In this document: one piece after another, positions 48,082-60,160 of the stretch | Numbering within the stretch: the first letter of the stretch is position 1 | Layout: each line of letters opens with the position of its first letter | Assembly (NCBI GenBank): GCA_910578935.1 | Contig: CAJTSM010000008.1 | Location: 64,705-128,704 of the forward strand | Length of the DNA: 64,000 nt | Reading direction: 5' to 3' | DNA from: an uncultured Oscillibacter sp. | GTDB lineage: Bacteria > Bacillota > Clostridia > Oscillospirales > Oscillospiraceae | The notes under the pieces: model-generated | Seen by the model: only the letters and a program-made list of their open reading frames with translations | Told to the model about the DNA's origin: nothing | The model's database searches: none | Made by a program: the position numbers and the translations under genes

Positions 48082-49032
48082 GTGATTGAAATCGAAAAGC
48101 CCCAGATCGAATGCATTGAAGCGCCTGGTGATGCGACTTATGGCAAATACGTGGTGGAACCCCTGGAGCGGGGATACGGAACGACGCTGGGCAACGCCCT
48201 GCGCCGGATCATGCTCTCCTCACTGCCCGGCACCGCGCCGACTACCATTAAAATCGCCGGCGTCCAGCACGAATTTTCCACCATTCCCGGCGTGAAAGAG
48301 GATGTGACGGAGATTGTCCTGAACATCAAGGGCCTCCTGACGAAGCTCCACAGCGACTCGGCAAAGACGGTCTATATCGAAGCGGTAGGCCCCTGCGTGG
48401 TCACTGCCGGAGACATCAAAGCCGACGGCGAAGTGGAAGTCCTGAACCCGGAGCTGCACATTGCCACACTGGACAACGGAGCCGCTCTGAACATGGAGAT
48501 CACGCTCTCACATGGACGGGGCTATGTCCCCGCCGACCGCAACAAGCCCCAGCAGAATGTGATCGGCACCATTGGAGTGGATTCCATCTACACGCCGGTG
48601 TATAAGGTGAATTATACCGTGGAGCCCACCCGCGTGGGCGCTTCCAGCGACTTCGACAAGCTGACGCTGGAGGTCTGGACCGACGGCACCATCTCCGCCC
48701 GGGACGCCGTCTCTCTGGGAGCGAAGATCCTCTGCGACCATTTCACGCTGTTCACCGACCTGAGTGAGAACGTCGGCAGCCGCCCCACCGTGGTGGAGAA
48801 GGCGGAAGCCCAGCGGGACAAGGTGCTGGAGATGACCATTGAGGAACTGGATCTCAGCGTCCGGAGCTTCAACTGCCTGAAGCGGGCCAATATCAACACG
48901 GTGGAGGATTTGATTTCCAAGACCGAAGATGAAATGATGAAGGTCCGCAACCTGGGGCGCAAGTCCCTGGAGGAGGTCATTAACAAGCTGGCCATGATGG
49001 GCCTGCACCTGGCCGACGAGGAGAACAATTAA
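48082..49032 (+). CDS. rpoA: RNA polymerase alpha subunit
   Basis: A 316-residue alpha subunit. The N-terminal assembly domain has L-E-R-G-Y-G-T-T-L-G-N-A-L-R-R, and the C-terminal domain (about 245-310) has R-S-x-N-C-L-K-R-A-x-I and N-L-G-x-K-S-L-E-E. Start is a GTG at 48082 with AAGGAGG upstream. Confidence 0.98.
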   Translation: MIEIEKPQIECIEAPGDATYGKYVVEPLERGYGTTLGNALRRIMLSSLPGTAPTTIKIAGVQHEFSTIPGVKEDVTEIVLNIKGLLTKLHSDSAKTVYIEAVGPCVVTAGDIKADGEVEVLNPELHIATLDNGAALNMEITLSHGRGYVPADRNKPQQNVIGTIGVDSIYTPVYKVNYTVEPTRVGASSDFDKLTLEVWTDGTISARDAVSLGAKILCDHFTLFTDLSENVGSRPTVVEKAEAQRDKVLEMTIEELDLSVRSFNCLKRANINTVEDLISKTEDEMMKVRNLGRKSLEEVINKLAMMGLHLADEENN

Positions 49033-49234
49033 AAATCTTTCTTCGACGGGAAGGAAGATCGCCGGAAAGATACAGCGGCTTTTGGCGGACCTGCCGTTTA
49101 GAGCACGCTCCCTGCGGGCAGGCCCGGAAGGGGTGTCTTTCCTTTCAATAAAATGTTTTTCAGCCTGTTGAAAAACATGGGTCCGGCAAAAAGAATTTTT
49201 GACGGACGAGATAACAAGTAAGGAGGAAACCGAA

Positions 49235-49570
49235 ATGCCTCGTAAGCTCGGCAAGACTTCTGACCAGCGCAGAGCGATGCTGCGTCAGCAGGTCACGGAT
49301 TTCCTGGATCACGGAAAGATGGAAACCACCGTCACCCGTGCCAAGGAGATCAAGCCCCTGGCTGAGAAAATGATTACCCTGGGCAAGAAGAGCGACTTGG
49401 CTGCCTACCGGCAGGCCATGAGCTTCATCACCCGGGAGGATGTCTGCAAAAAGCTCTTTAAAGAGATTGCGCCCACCTATGCGGAACGCAACGGAGGCTA
49501 CACCCGTATTATCCGCACCGGCATCCGCCGGGGCGACGCCGCGGAAACCGCGGTGATCGAGCTGGTGTAA
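49235..49570 (+). CDS. rplQ: 50S ribosomal protein L17
   Basis: A 111-residue L17 with R-K-L-G-(R/K)-x-S-x-x-R-x-A-M-L and the G-G-Y-T-R-I motif. It is the last gene of the superoperon. The 202-nt gap before it holds a perfect 9-bp hairpin TGTTTTTCA/TGAAAAACA at 49154-49177, but no gene. Confidence 0.97.
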   Translation: MPRKLGKTSDQRRAMLRQQVTDFLDHGKMETTVTRAKEIKPLAEKMITLGKKSDLAAYRQAMSFITREDVCKKLFKEIAPTYAERNGGYTRIIRTGIRRGDAAETAVIELV

Positions 49571-49588
49571 TCGATCCGAAAGGATGAT

Positions 49589-49636
49589 AAAAGCCCTTTG
49601 TCATGAGGACCTAGGCTCATGACAAAGGGCTTTTAT
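49589..49636 (+). terminator. Terminator of the ribosomal superoperon
   Basis: AAAAGCCCTTTGTCATGAG and its exact complement form a 19-bp stem around an 8-nt loop, ending in a TTTT run. It lies 19 nt after rplQ. Confidence 0.93.
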
Positions 49637-49719
49637 ATGTTAAAAAAGAAAGTATTTACAATCTTGACGCCGCATTTCCTGTGCATACTAACCCCGAGTG
49701 AAAAAGGGGGAATTGGGCA

Positions 49720-50445
49720 ATGGTTCAAAAAAGCGTTTTGATTTTTATGCTGTCGGTTCTGACTGTGCTGTGCCTGATCGGGGGGCAGAGGACGTCCCCC
49801 GGAGAGGAGACGGTACCGGCTGAAGGCGGGGCGGAGATTCCCCAGGGGGAGAAATATGTAGCCTTAACCTTTGACGACGGTCCGCGCCGGAGCACGACAA
49901 GCCGTTTGCTGGACGGGCTGAAGGAACGGGGAGCTAAGGCCACGTTTTTCCTGATCGGCCAGCAGATTGAGGATAATGCCGATTTAGTTGCGCGGATGGC
50001 GGAAGAGGGGCATCAGATTGGAAATCACACTTGGAGCCACCAGCGGTTGGACGGGATTCTTCCAGATGAGGCGGCCCAGGAGGTGGCCCGGACGGAGGCG
50101 GCCCTGGAGACGCTGCTGGGGGGCGGGGAGTACTGGCTGCGGCCTCCCTACGGCCAGGTAGCGGAGGGAGCGGATTTCGGCGTACCCATGGTGAAGTGGT
50201 GTGTGGACCCCCGAGACTGGGAGAGCCGGGACACGGGAAAGGTGGTCCAGGCAATTCTGGAACAGGTGACGCCGGGCAGCATTGTCCTGCTCCACGACAT
50301 CTACCCCACGTCGGTGGATGCGGCGCTGCGGGTGGTGGACCGGCTTGAGGAACAGGGGTACTGGTTTGTCACGGTGGAAGAGCTGTTGTGGCTGAATGGG
50401 GTGACGCCGGAAGCCGGACGGATGTATCGGGCCGGAAACGGATAA
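49720..50445 (+). CDS. Polysaccharide deacetylase (PdaA/NodB-like), membrane-anchored
   Basis: A 241-residue carbohydrate deacetylase. An N-terminal hydrophobic helix (residues 5-21) is followed by a NodB domain with all five motifs: T-F-D-D-G-P (catalytic base Asp), H-T-W-S-H (metal His pair), R-P-P-Y-G, a W-C-V-D-P-R-D-W segment and L-L-H-D-I-Y. The likely substrate is peptidoglycan or N-acetylmuramic acid, and a cortex role in sporulation is possible. Upstream, GCATACTA at 49683-49690 resembles a sigma-G type -10. Terminator-bounded and monocistronic. Confidence 0.88.
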   Translation: MVQKSVLIFMLSVLTVLCLIGGQRTSPGEETVPAEGGAEIPQGEKYVALTFDDGPRRSTTSRLLDGLKERGAKATFFLIGQQIEDNADLVARMAEEGHQIGNHTWSHQRLDGILPDEAAQEVARTEAALETLLGGGEYWLRPPYGQVAEGADFGVPMVKWCVDPRDWESRDTGKVVQAILEQVTPGSIVLLHDIYPTSVDAALRVVDRLEEQGYWFVTVEELLWLNGVTPEAGRMYRAGNG

Positions 50446-50480
50446 AAAACGGGAAAGGCCTTTTGGGCCTTTCCCGTTTT
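50446..50480. terminator. Bidirectional terminator between deacetylase and rpoC
   Basis: AAAACGGGAAAGGCC and GGCCTTTCCCGTTTT form a 15-bp stem with T-runs on both strands, shared by the convergent genes. Confidence 0.9.
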
Positions 50481-50485
50481 GGAGT

Positions 50486-53400
50486 TTATAGCGGCTCCGC
50501 AAACAGAGGCGCCTCTTGAGGCTCGGGGGCAAAGGGTTCTTCCACAGGCTTATCCGCTTCGGGGATCAGCTGCTCCGCCGCGTTGTGATAGGCGGTCAGA
50601 CCTGTCCCGGCGGGAATCAGTTTGCCGATAATGACATTTTCCTTCAAGCCTGTCAGATGGTCGCTCTTGCCCTTAATGGCGGCTTCTGTCAAGACCTTCG
50701 TCGTCTCCTGGAAGGAGGCGGCGGAAAGGAAGGAATCCGTGGCCAAAGACGCCTTTGTAATGCCCATCAGGAGCTGAGTGCCCATCGCCGGGCGGAGGGG
50801 CTCTCCGTCCTCCCGGGTTTCCCCGGCGGCGTTCCGGCGCTGGATATCGTCGTTGGCGTTTTCCAGCTCCAGGACGTCCACCATGGAGCCGTCCAGCAGG
50901 TTCGTGTCTCCGGCATCCTCCAGGCGGACCTTCCGCATCATCTGGCGGACAATGACCTCAATGTGCTTGTCGTTGATATCCACGCCCTGCTGGCGGTATA
51001 CCCGCAGGACCTCCTGAATCAGGTAGTTGTAGACTGCGTCCGCTCCCCGGATCCGGAGCACGTCATGGGGGTTCAGCGCGCCGTAGGTCAGCTGATGGCC
51101 TGTCTCGATGACGTCCCCATCCTTCACAAGAAGGCCTGTGTGGGGCACGGCATAGGTTCGGGTATCCCCGTCGGGGGCGGTGACGATAATGTTCAGCAAG
51201 CTGCCCTTGGTAGCCTCCTCAAACTTGACCGTGCCGCCGATTTCTGCCAGGGTAGCCATCCGTTTGGGTTTCCGGGCCTCGAACAATTCTTCAACACGGG
51301 GAAGACCCTGGGTGATGTCTCCGCCGGCCAGGCCGCCGGTGTGGAAGGTACGCATGGTCAGCTGGGTGCCCGGCTCGCCAATGGACTGGGCGGCAATGAT
51401 GCCGACGGCTTCGCCGGGGCCCACGGGTTTGGAGGTGGCCAGGTTCATGCCGTAGCACTTGGCGCACACGCCGCTGGGAGCTTTGCAGGTCAGGACCGTG
51501 CGGATCATGACCGTGGGTTTCCGGTCCGGGCTGTCGTTGGGATCAAACTCGCAGCGGTCGCCGGGACGGACGTTCTCCTGGACCCACTTCCGGGACTCCA
51601 GCAGTTTGGCCTCCTCGATCCCGCTCATCATCTTATCGTTGCTGAGCAGCACCTCGCCGGTGTCCGCGTCCACCACATTGCCCACCAGGAACCGGCCCCG
51701 GAGGCGGTCGGACAGCTTTTCGATGACCTGGCCGTTTTCGCTGATTTCGGAAACCTTGATGCCATGGGTCACATGGCAGTCCTCCTCCCGGATAATGACC
51801 TCCTGGGAGACGTCTACCATGCGGCGGGTCAGGTAGCCGGAGTCGGCGGTCCGCAGGGCGGTATCCGCCAGGCCCTTCCGGGCACCGCGGCTGGAGATGA
51901 AGTACTCCAGGGCCGTCAGGCCCTCCCGGTAGTTGGCCTTGATGGGAATTTCGATGGTTTTACCGGCGGTGTTGGCGATCAGGCCCCGCATACCCGCCAG
52001 CTGGCGGATCTGCTTCATGGAACCCCGGGCGCCGGAGTCCGCCATCATAAAGATGGGGTTGTAGCGGTCCAGGTTCTTTTGCAGAGCGTCGGACACGTCT
52101 TCGGTGGTTTTCTCCCACTCCTGAACGACGTTGCGGTACCGCTCCTGGTTGGTCATAAAGCCCATTTTGTACTGGGTTTCAATGTCCAGGACCTTCTGCT
52201 CCGTATCACGGACCATCTCGTACTTCTTGGGAGGAATGGTCATGTCGGCGATGGAGACGGTAATGGCGGCCTGGGTGGAGTATTTGTAGCCGGTGGCCTT
52301 GATGGCGTCCAGCACTTCGGCGGCCATGGTGAAACCGTGTTTGTTGATGGTTTTATCAACAATTTTGCCCAGCTGCTTTTTCCCGCAGGTTTCCGTGATC
52401 TCGTAGTCGCAGATATGGGCGGGATCGCTCCGGTCCACGAACCCCAAGTCCTGGGGGATGTTGTGGTTGAAGATAATGCGGCCCGGAGTGATTTCCACGA
52501 TGCGGGTGTACTCCGTGCCGTCCACGGTGCAGGTCCTCCGGACCAGAATAGGACAGTGGGGGCCGATGACGCCTTCGTTATAGGCCATAAGGGCCTCATT
52601 TTCATTGGCGTAGACCCGGAGGGGCTTGTAGGATGCCTTTCGCTTCTCCGGCGCGCCGGCTTTTTTAGCAGCCTTGTTGGCGGCGTCAATGGCCGCGTTG
52701 GCGGCCAGGAAGGCGTCCGCATCCACAGGCTCACCGGCAGTGAGGTCCGTGTCTCCTGCGTCCACGCACCAGATCTCCGCCGCGCCCTTTTCGGCGCTGC
52801 CCATCCGGTCCATGGTCAGGTAATAGCTGCCCAGCACCATGTCCTGGGTGGGAACGGTGACAGGGCCGCCGTCCTGGGGACGGAGCAGGTTGTTGGCGGA
52901 GAGCATCAGGATGCGGGCCTCGGCCTGGGCCTCGGCAGAGAGGGGAACGTGAATGGCCATCTGGTCGCCGTCGAAGTCGGCATTGAAGGCCGTGCAGTTC
53001 AGGGGGTGAAGCTTCAGTGCCCGGCCGTCCACCAGCACGGGCTCGAAGGCCTGGATACCCAGGCGGTGCAGGGTGGGGGCCCGGTTCAGCATGACGGGGT
53101 GGTCCTTGATGATGACGTCCAGGGCGTCCCAGACCTCGGTGACTCCCTTATCCACCATCTTCTTGGCGGATTTGATGTTGTTGGCGGTGCCGTCCTCCAC
53201 CAGCTTTTTCATGATGAAGGGCCGGAACAGCTCCACAGCCATCTCCTTGGGTACGCCGCACTGGTAGATTTTCAGCTCCGGGCCCACGACAATGACGCTT
53301 CGGCCGGAGTAGTCCACCCGCTTGCCCAAAAGGTTCTGGCGGAAACGGCCCTGCTTGCCCTTCAAGAGGTCGCTGAGGGATTTGAGGGCCCGGTTGTTGG

Positions 53401-54337
53401 CCCCGGTGACCGCCCGGCCCCGGCGGCCGTTGTCGATCAGGGCGTCCACCGCCTCCTGGAGCATCCGCTTTTCATTCCGGACGATGATGTCCGGGGCGTT
53501 GAGCTGGATCAGCCGCTTGAGCCGGTTGTTCCGGTTGATGACCCGGCGGTACAGGTCGTTGAGGTCGCTGGTTGCGAACCGTCCGCCGTCCAGCTGGACC
53601 ATGGGGCGAATTTCCGGGGGGATGACGGGCAGCACGTCAATAATCATCCACTCCGGCTTGTTCCCGGAGAGGCGGAAGGCGTCCACCACCTCCAGGCGCT
53701 TGACGATCCGGGCTTTCTTCTGCCCGGAGGAACCCTTCAGCTCCGCATGGAGCTGCTGGGAGAGCTGATCTAAATCCACGTCCTGGAGGAGCTTCTTCAC
53801 GGCCTCCGCGCCCATGCCGGCCTGGAAGTCGTCCTCGTACTTTTCCCGGTAGTCCCGGTACTCCTTCTCGGAGAGAATCTGGTTGCGGCTCAGAGGGGTT
53901 TCACCGGGATCGGTGACGATATAGTTGGCAAAGTACAGCACCTTCTCCAAGATCCGGGGGCTGATGTCCAGCAGCAGGCCCATCCGGGAGGGGATGCCCT
54001 TGAAATACCAGATATGGCTGACGGGGGTGGCCAGGTCGATGTGGCCCATGCGCTCCCGCCGGACCTTGCTCTTGGTGACCTCCACGCCGCAGCGGTCGCA
54101 GATCTTGCCCTTGTAGCGGATTTTCTTGTACTTGCCGCAGTGGCACTCCCAGTCCTTGGTGGGCCCGAAGATGCGCTCGCAGAAGAGGCCGTCCCGCTCG
54201 GGCTTCAGAGTGCGGTAGTTGATGGTTTCAGGCTTTTTTACCTCGCCGTAGGACCAGGCGCGAATCTGCTCCGGGGAGGCCATGCCGATCTTGATCGTAT
54301 CGAAGGCGATATTGCCGCCGGTCTTGTTGTCGGTCAT
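50486..54337 (-). CDS. rpoC: RNA polymerase beta' subunit
   Basis: A 1,283-residue beta' subunit. Near the N-terminus is the zinc ribbon C-H-C-G-K ... C-D-R-C-G, and at about residue 455 the catalytic N-A-D-F-D-G-D-Q-M with its three Asp ligands. A second zinc cluster, C-A-P-S-G-V-C-A-K-C, follows in the C-terminal half. Compared with Bacillus beta' it is about 80 residues longer, partly because of an Ala/Lys-rich segment at about 513-575 between L-T-M-D-R and the Y-A-N-E-N-E-A-L motif. It is 46 nt downstream of rpoB. Confidence 0.98.
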   Translation of the reverse strand: MTDNKTGGNIAFDTIKIGMASPEQIRAWSYGEVKKPETINYRTLKPERDGLFCERIFGPTKDWECHCGKYKKIRYKGKICDRCGVEVTKSKVRRERMGHIDLATPVSHIWYFKGIPSRMGLLLDISPRILEKVLYFANYIVTDPGETPLSRNQILSEKEYRDYREKYEDDFQAGMGAEAVKKLLQDVDLDQLSQQLHAELKGSSGQKKARIVKRLEVVDAFRLSGNKPEWMIIDVLPVIPPEIRPMVQLDGGRFATSDLNDLYRRVINRNNRLKRLIQLNAPDIIVRNEKRMLQEAVDALIDNGRRGRAVTGANNRALKSLSDLLKGKQGRFRQNLLGKRVDYSGRSVIVVGPELKIYQCGVPKEMAVELFRPFIMKKLVEDGTANNIKSAKKMVDKGVTEVWDALDVIIKDHPVMLNRAPTLHRLGIQAFEPVLVDGRALKLHPLNCTAFNADFDGDQMAIHVPLSAEAQAEARILMLSANNLLRPQDGGPVTVPTQDMVLGSYYLTMDRMGSAEKGAAEIWCVDAGDTDLTAGEPVDADAFLAANAAIDAANKAAKKAGAPEKRKASYKPLRVYANENEALMAYNEGVIGPHCPILVRRTCTVDGTEYTRIVEITPGRIIFNHNIPQDLGFVDRSDPAHICDYEITETCGKKQLGKIVDKTINKHGFTMAAEVLDAIKATGYKYSTQAAITVSIADMTIPPKKYEMVRDTEQKVLDIETQYKMGFMTNQERYRNVVQEWEKTTEDVSDALQKNLDRYNPIFMMADSGARGSMKQIRQLAGMRGLIANTAGKTIEIPIKANYREGLTALEYFISSRGARKGLADTALRTADSGYLTRRMVDVSQEVIIREEDCHVTHGIKVSEISENGQVIEKLSDRLRGRFLVGNVVDADTGEVLLSNDKMMSGIEEAKLLESRKWVQENVRPGDRCEFDPNDSPDRKPTVMIRTVLTCKAPSGVCAKCYGMNLATSKPVGPGEAVGIIAAQSIGEPGTQLTMRTFHTGGLAGGDITQGLPRVEELFEARKPKRMATLAEIGGTVKFEEATKGSLLNIIVTAPDGDTRTYAVPHTGLLVKDGDVIETGHQLTYGALNPHDVLRIRGADAVYNYLIQEVLRVYRQQGVDINDKHIEVIVRQMMRKVRLEDAGDTNLLDGSMVDVLELENANDDIQRRNAAGETREDGEPLRPAMGTQLLMGITKASLATDSFLSAASFQETTKVLTEAAIKGKSDHLTGLKENVIIGKLIPAGTGLTAYHNAAEQLIPEADKPVEEPFAPEPQEAPLFAEPL

Positions 54338-54383
54338 ATTGCGCGTTCCTCCTTCATTGCTCCGGGTTTATTCAATGAACGCA

Positions 54384-58127
<3,744 letters not shown>

Positions 58128-58210
58128 CTTCACATTCACCTTTCTGCCGCCACAGGCGGCGGGGATCGAGATACGCCGGGCGCCGTTGTTAAAAACCCTT
58201 CGCCCTGCTC

Positions 58211-58239
58211 TTGCAATCTTCTGGGAAATGTGCTATACT
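58211..58239 (+). promoter_or_regulatory. Plus-strand promoter antisense to the rpoB leader
   Basis: TTGCAA (58211-58216), 17 bp and TATACT (58234-58239), with a TGC extension before the -10. It points away from rpoB into a region with no plus-strand gene, so it might produce a short antisense RNA. Confidence 0.4.
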
Positions 58240-58291
58240 CCGATTAAGGTATGAAGCGGGCGGCATTTCGCCCGCTGTCGATAAGTGCTTT

Positions 58292-58320
58292 ATTTTACCA
58301 CGCCCGTTTTCCCCTGTCAA
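58292..58320 (-). promoter_or_regulatory. Sigma-A promoter of rpoBC
   Basis: On the minus strand a perfect TTGACA (58320-58315), 17 bp and TAAAAT (58297-58292). It gives a leader of about 160 nt that contains a GCGGGCG/CGCCCGC hairpin (58256-58275). Confidence 0.78.
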
Positions 58321-58596
58321 GGGGAAGCGGGTATTTTGTTGTGTATTTTTTAAACTTTGGAGCATAAATCCCTCTGCCGTGTCCCTGGGTACGTACTCGC
58401 CGCCGGAGAGGTCCGCCAGCTTCATGCCCTTGGTCTTCTCCAGAAACTGCTCCAGGGTCAGGGATTCGCCGTTGAAAATGCTCTTGAAATCCATAGTTGT
58501 CCTTTCTGCCCCGAGATGGTTTTGATTTATAAATCCGCTGCACCACAGCGCGGGGGCGGGCGCTCTTTAAACCTCCGCGCCGGGAGGAAACGTTGT

Positions 58597-58672
58597 ATAA
58601 AAACCGCCTGAGCGGGTTTTACCAAAAGGAAAAGAGCCAACCACCGAGATTTCCTCGGCAGCTGGCTCTTAT
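58597..58672 (-). terminator. Two tandem terminators within the prophage remnant
   Basis: On the minus strand AAGAGCCA...TGGCTCTT, with an inner CCGAG/CTCGG stem (58632-58671), ends in TTTTCC. A second ACCCGC/GCGGT stem with TTTTT follows (about 58597-58618). The first overlaps the end of the 50-codon gene. Confidence 0.65.
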
Positions 58673-58821
58673 TGCCCTTGCCCCGGGCCTATTCGCGGGG
58701 CGCTGTATTTGATTGTCTTCTTAACCTCCAGGACGACGTACCCGTCCCTCTTCCGGCGGACCTCCGCGTCGCCGCCGCGTTTCAAAATGGCCTCAATGGC
58801 CGCGATGGTTTGTTTGTCCAT
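58669..58821 (-). CDS. Small prophage protein (50 aa)
   Basis: A 50-residue protein beginning M-D-K-Q-T-I-A-A-I-E and containing G-G-D-A-E-V-R-R-K and V-V-L-E-V-K-K-T segments. It resembles tiny conserved proteins encoded next to the head genes of clostridial prophages. The gene shares context with the 56-codon gene immediately upstream (adjacent stop and start). Function unknown. Confidence 0.6.
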   Translation of the reverse strand: MDKQTIAAIEAILKRGGDAEVRRKRDGYVVLEVKKTIKYSAPRIGPGQGQ

Positions 58822-58992
58822 TTACCGCAGACGCCCCTCCAATGCCATTTTCGCAATGGTGGCCATAACACGGTCATGGTCCCGTTCTCCATCAAGCGTA
58901 TCCCAGATTGGATCATCTTCCGGGTATGGTTCCGCTTTTTTTAAGATTTCCTCAAAATACGCTCTCTGTTCCGGTGATAAACTGCACGCCAT
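58822..58992 (-). CDS. Small acidic protein (56 aa), possible immunity-type partner
   Basis: A 56-residue helical protein starting M-A-C-S-L-S-P-E-Q-R, rich in Glu and Asp. AAGGGAGGCG lies 7 nt upstream, an excellent ribosome-binding site. Its start overlaps the end of the JAB-like protein gene by 41 nt and its stop abuts the next start, so three genes are translationally linked. In phages with toxin-tailed MuF proteins the immunity gene sits exactly here; that role is inference from position only. Confidence 0.6.
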   Translation of the reverse strand: MACSLSPEQRAYFEEILKKAEPYPEDDPIWDTLDGERDHDRVMATIAKMALEGRLR

Positions 58993-59746
58993 ACTTTTTC
59001 GCCTCCCTTAAAAAACGTTCCATCTCATCAGAAAATGCTTGCATTGTGGAGGTTTCTCCCAAATATGGAATTTCTTTTCCAAGTGCTATTGAAAAACGTA
59101 CCGGGTCATAATTTTCCGTTTTTTGCAGAACGTAAACAGCCCCGTTATTCCCAACTGCTGTCAACATTTCCATTTCAAAACGCTTTCCGAAACCTTCAAT
59201 ATCTGCGAGAGAAAAAACAAGCCCGTCAGGATGGTTATGTATTGCAATGTGTTTGCCGGAACATGGAGGTATGCGCACGCTGTACATTGTTCCCAGCTTT
59301 CGCTTATGCAACACCAGTTCAGGTGTGTACACTGCTGTAGCCTCTATTCCTACAGGCTGGTCCTTCACGAAGCGCAGCAGGTCCTTGTGGGCTTCCTGCA
59401 AAAGAGCGGCGCGGTCAAAGCTCCACCCCGATGGAATCACTTGGGGAACCCGGCGGATGGCTTCCTCGGTAATAAGAATGCCCTGATTTTCTCTGCTTTT
59501 CAGTATACCATATCCGCCCTGTTTTGCAAGTCCGCTTCCGGCCTTTATCACCGTCGGCCCCGTCATGGACCTTGTCCTTTCCGGCCTGGGCGTCAGGCCC
59601 GTTGTCTCGCAGAACGCCCGGTACTCCCGCCCCAGGGCGGCGGACTTCTTTCGGGCCTGTGCGGCCCCCAGCTTGTCCCCCGCCGCCGTCATGGCGTCCC
59701 GCTCATCCTTGGCGTAACGGATCACCGTCTCCAGCTGCCGCAGCAA
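58952..59746 (-). CDS. 5'-truncated phage minor capsid (MuF-type) protein with JAB-like C-terminal domain
   Basis: 264 residues remain. The first about 60 (R-Q-L-E-T-V-I-R-Y-A-K-D ... Y-R-A-F-C-E-T-T-G-L) match the C-terminal end of phage minor capsid protein 2, so the upstream head-protein part has been lost. The remainder ends in a domain with H-I-A-I-H-N-H-P-D-G, then S-L-A-D-I, close to the H-x-H-P...S-x-x-D pattern of JAB/MPN/RadC-type metal-binding proteins (about 168-187). Phage MuF proteins often carry such C-terminal effector domains. The first codon is a TTG at 59746, but the frame is open further upstream to about 59800. Confidence 0.62.
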   Translation of the reverse strand: MLRQLETVIRYAKDERDAMTAAGDKLGAAQARKKSAALGREYRAFCETTGLTPRPERTRSMTGPTVIKAGSGLAKQGGYGILKSRENQGILITEEAIRRVPQVIPSGWSFDRAALLQEAHKDLLRFVKDQPVGIEATAVYTPELVLHKRKLGTMYSVRIPPCSGKHIAIHNHPDGLVFSLADIEGFGKRFEMEMLTAVGNNGAVYVLQKTENYDPVRFSIALGKEIPYLGETSTMQAFSDEMERFLREAKKYGVQFITGTESVF

Positions 59747-59834
59747 AGAAGATGGAGCGTGGGCTTTAAGGGAGCCGCGGAGTGTCGGCGGCCTTGTGAA
59801 ATAAGATTACGATTTAACATACGGAAAGAAAAAC

Positions 59835-59880
59835 AACCCCTTTGGTAGGACAGGCTCTGGCCTGATACCAAGAGGTTTGA
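59835..59880 (-). terminator. Structured terminator-like hairpin
   Basis: On the minus strand CCTCTTGGTA and TACCAAAGGGG enclose a CAGGC/GCCTG stem, followed by TTGTTTTTCTTT. It could be a second stop for tRNA read-through. Confidence 0.5.
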
Positions 59881-59973
59881 CCGATACAATTTTACCTCCC
59901 AAACCGTGTTTCAAAATATACTACTGCTTACGGGAGACAAACCGCAAAAGTTGTACGTTGGTGTATATTCACT

Positions 59974-60001
59974 TGAAGAAGTTCTTATGAAGAAGTTCTT
60001 A
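59974..60001. repeat. Tandem 14-bp repeat
   Basis: TGAAGAAGTTCTTA occurs twice in immediate succession. It lies in an AT-rich stretch (59880-60005) between the prophage remnant and the tRNA terminator. Confidence 0.7.
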
Positions 60002-60002
60002 A

Positions 60003-60044
60003 TAAAATAAGACAGGCCGCCTCTTGGCGGTCTGTCTTATTTTA
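60003..60044 (-). terminator. Terminator of the tRNA-Ser pair
   Basis: On the minus strand AATAAGACAGACCGCC and GGCGGCCTGTCTTATT enclose a 4-nt loop and are followed by TTATT. It starts directly after the CCA end of tRNA-Ser(GCU). Confidence 0.88.
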
Positions 60045-60137
60045 TGGCGCGGAAGGAGGGATTTGAACCCTCGCGCCGGTTTGATCCAGCCTACTCCCTT
60101 AGCAGGGGAGCCCCTTCGGCCACTTGGGTACTTCCGC
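60045..60137 (-). tRNA. tRNA-Ser (anticodon GCU)
   Basis: The 93-nt gene folds as a class II tRNA: acceptor GCGGAAG/CTTCCGC, anticodon loop C-T-GCT-A-A, a long variable arm, T-loop GGTTCAAAT and an encoded GCCA 3' end. It decodes AGC/AGU codons. Confidence 0.95.
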
Positions 60138-60160
60138 GTATGCAAATATGGGTTAAAAGT

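Larger units (their letters stand above)
58189..58494 (-). pseudogene. Truncated phage scaffold-like gene fused to non-phage sequence
   Basis: The first about 38 codons (start ATG 58494, AAAGGA 6 nt upstream) read like the N-terminus of phage scaffolding proteins of the GP20 type, with M-D-F-K-S-I-F and a K-L-A-D-L-S-G-G-E-Y-V motif. After that the frame has no family likeness and runs through the rpoB promoter and leader. This is best read as a phage scaffold gene cut off near 58375, with the frame continuing into unrelated DNA. Confidence 0.55.

Noticed and set aside
50516..53773. A 1,085-codon open frame opposite rpoC
   Set aside because: It is antisense to an unmistakable beta' gene and shows no domain or translation signal.
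59747..59850. Extension of the minor capsid gene upstream of 59746
   Set aside because: The frame is open to about 59800, but the residues no longer resemble phage capsid protein, so the homologous part begins near the TTG.
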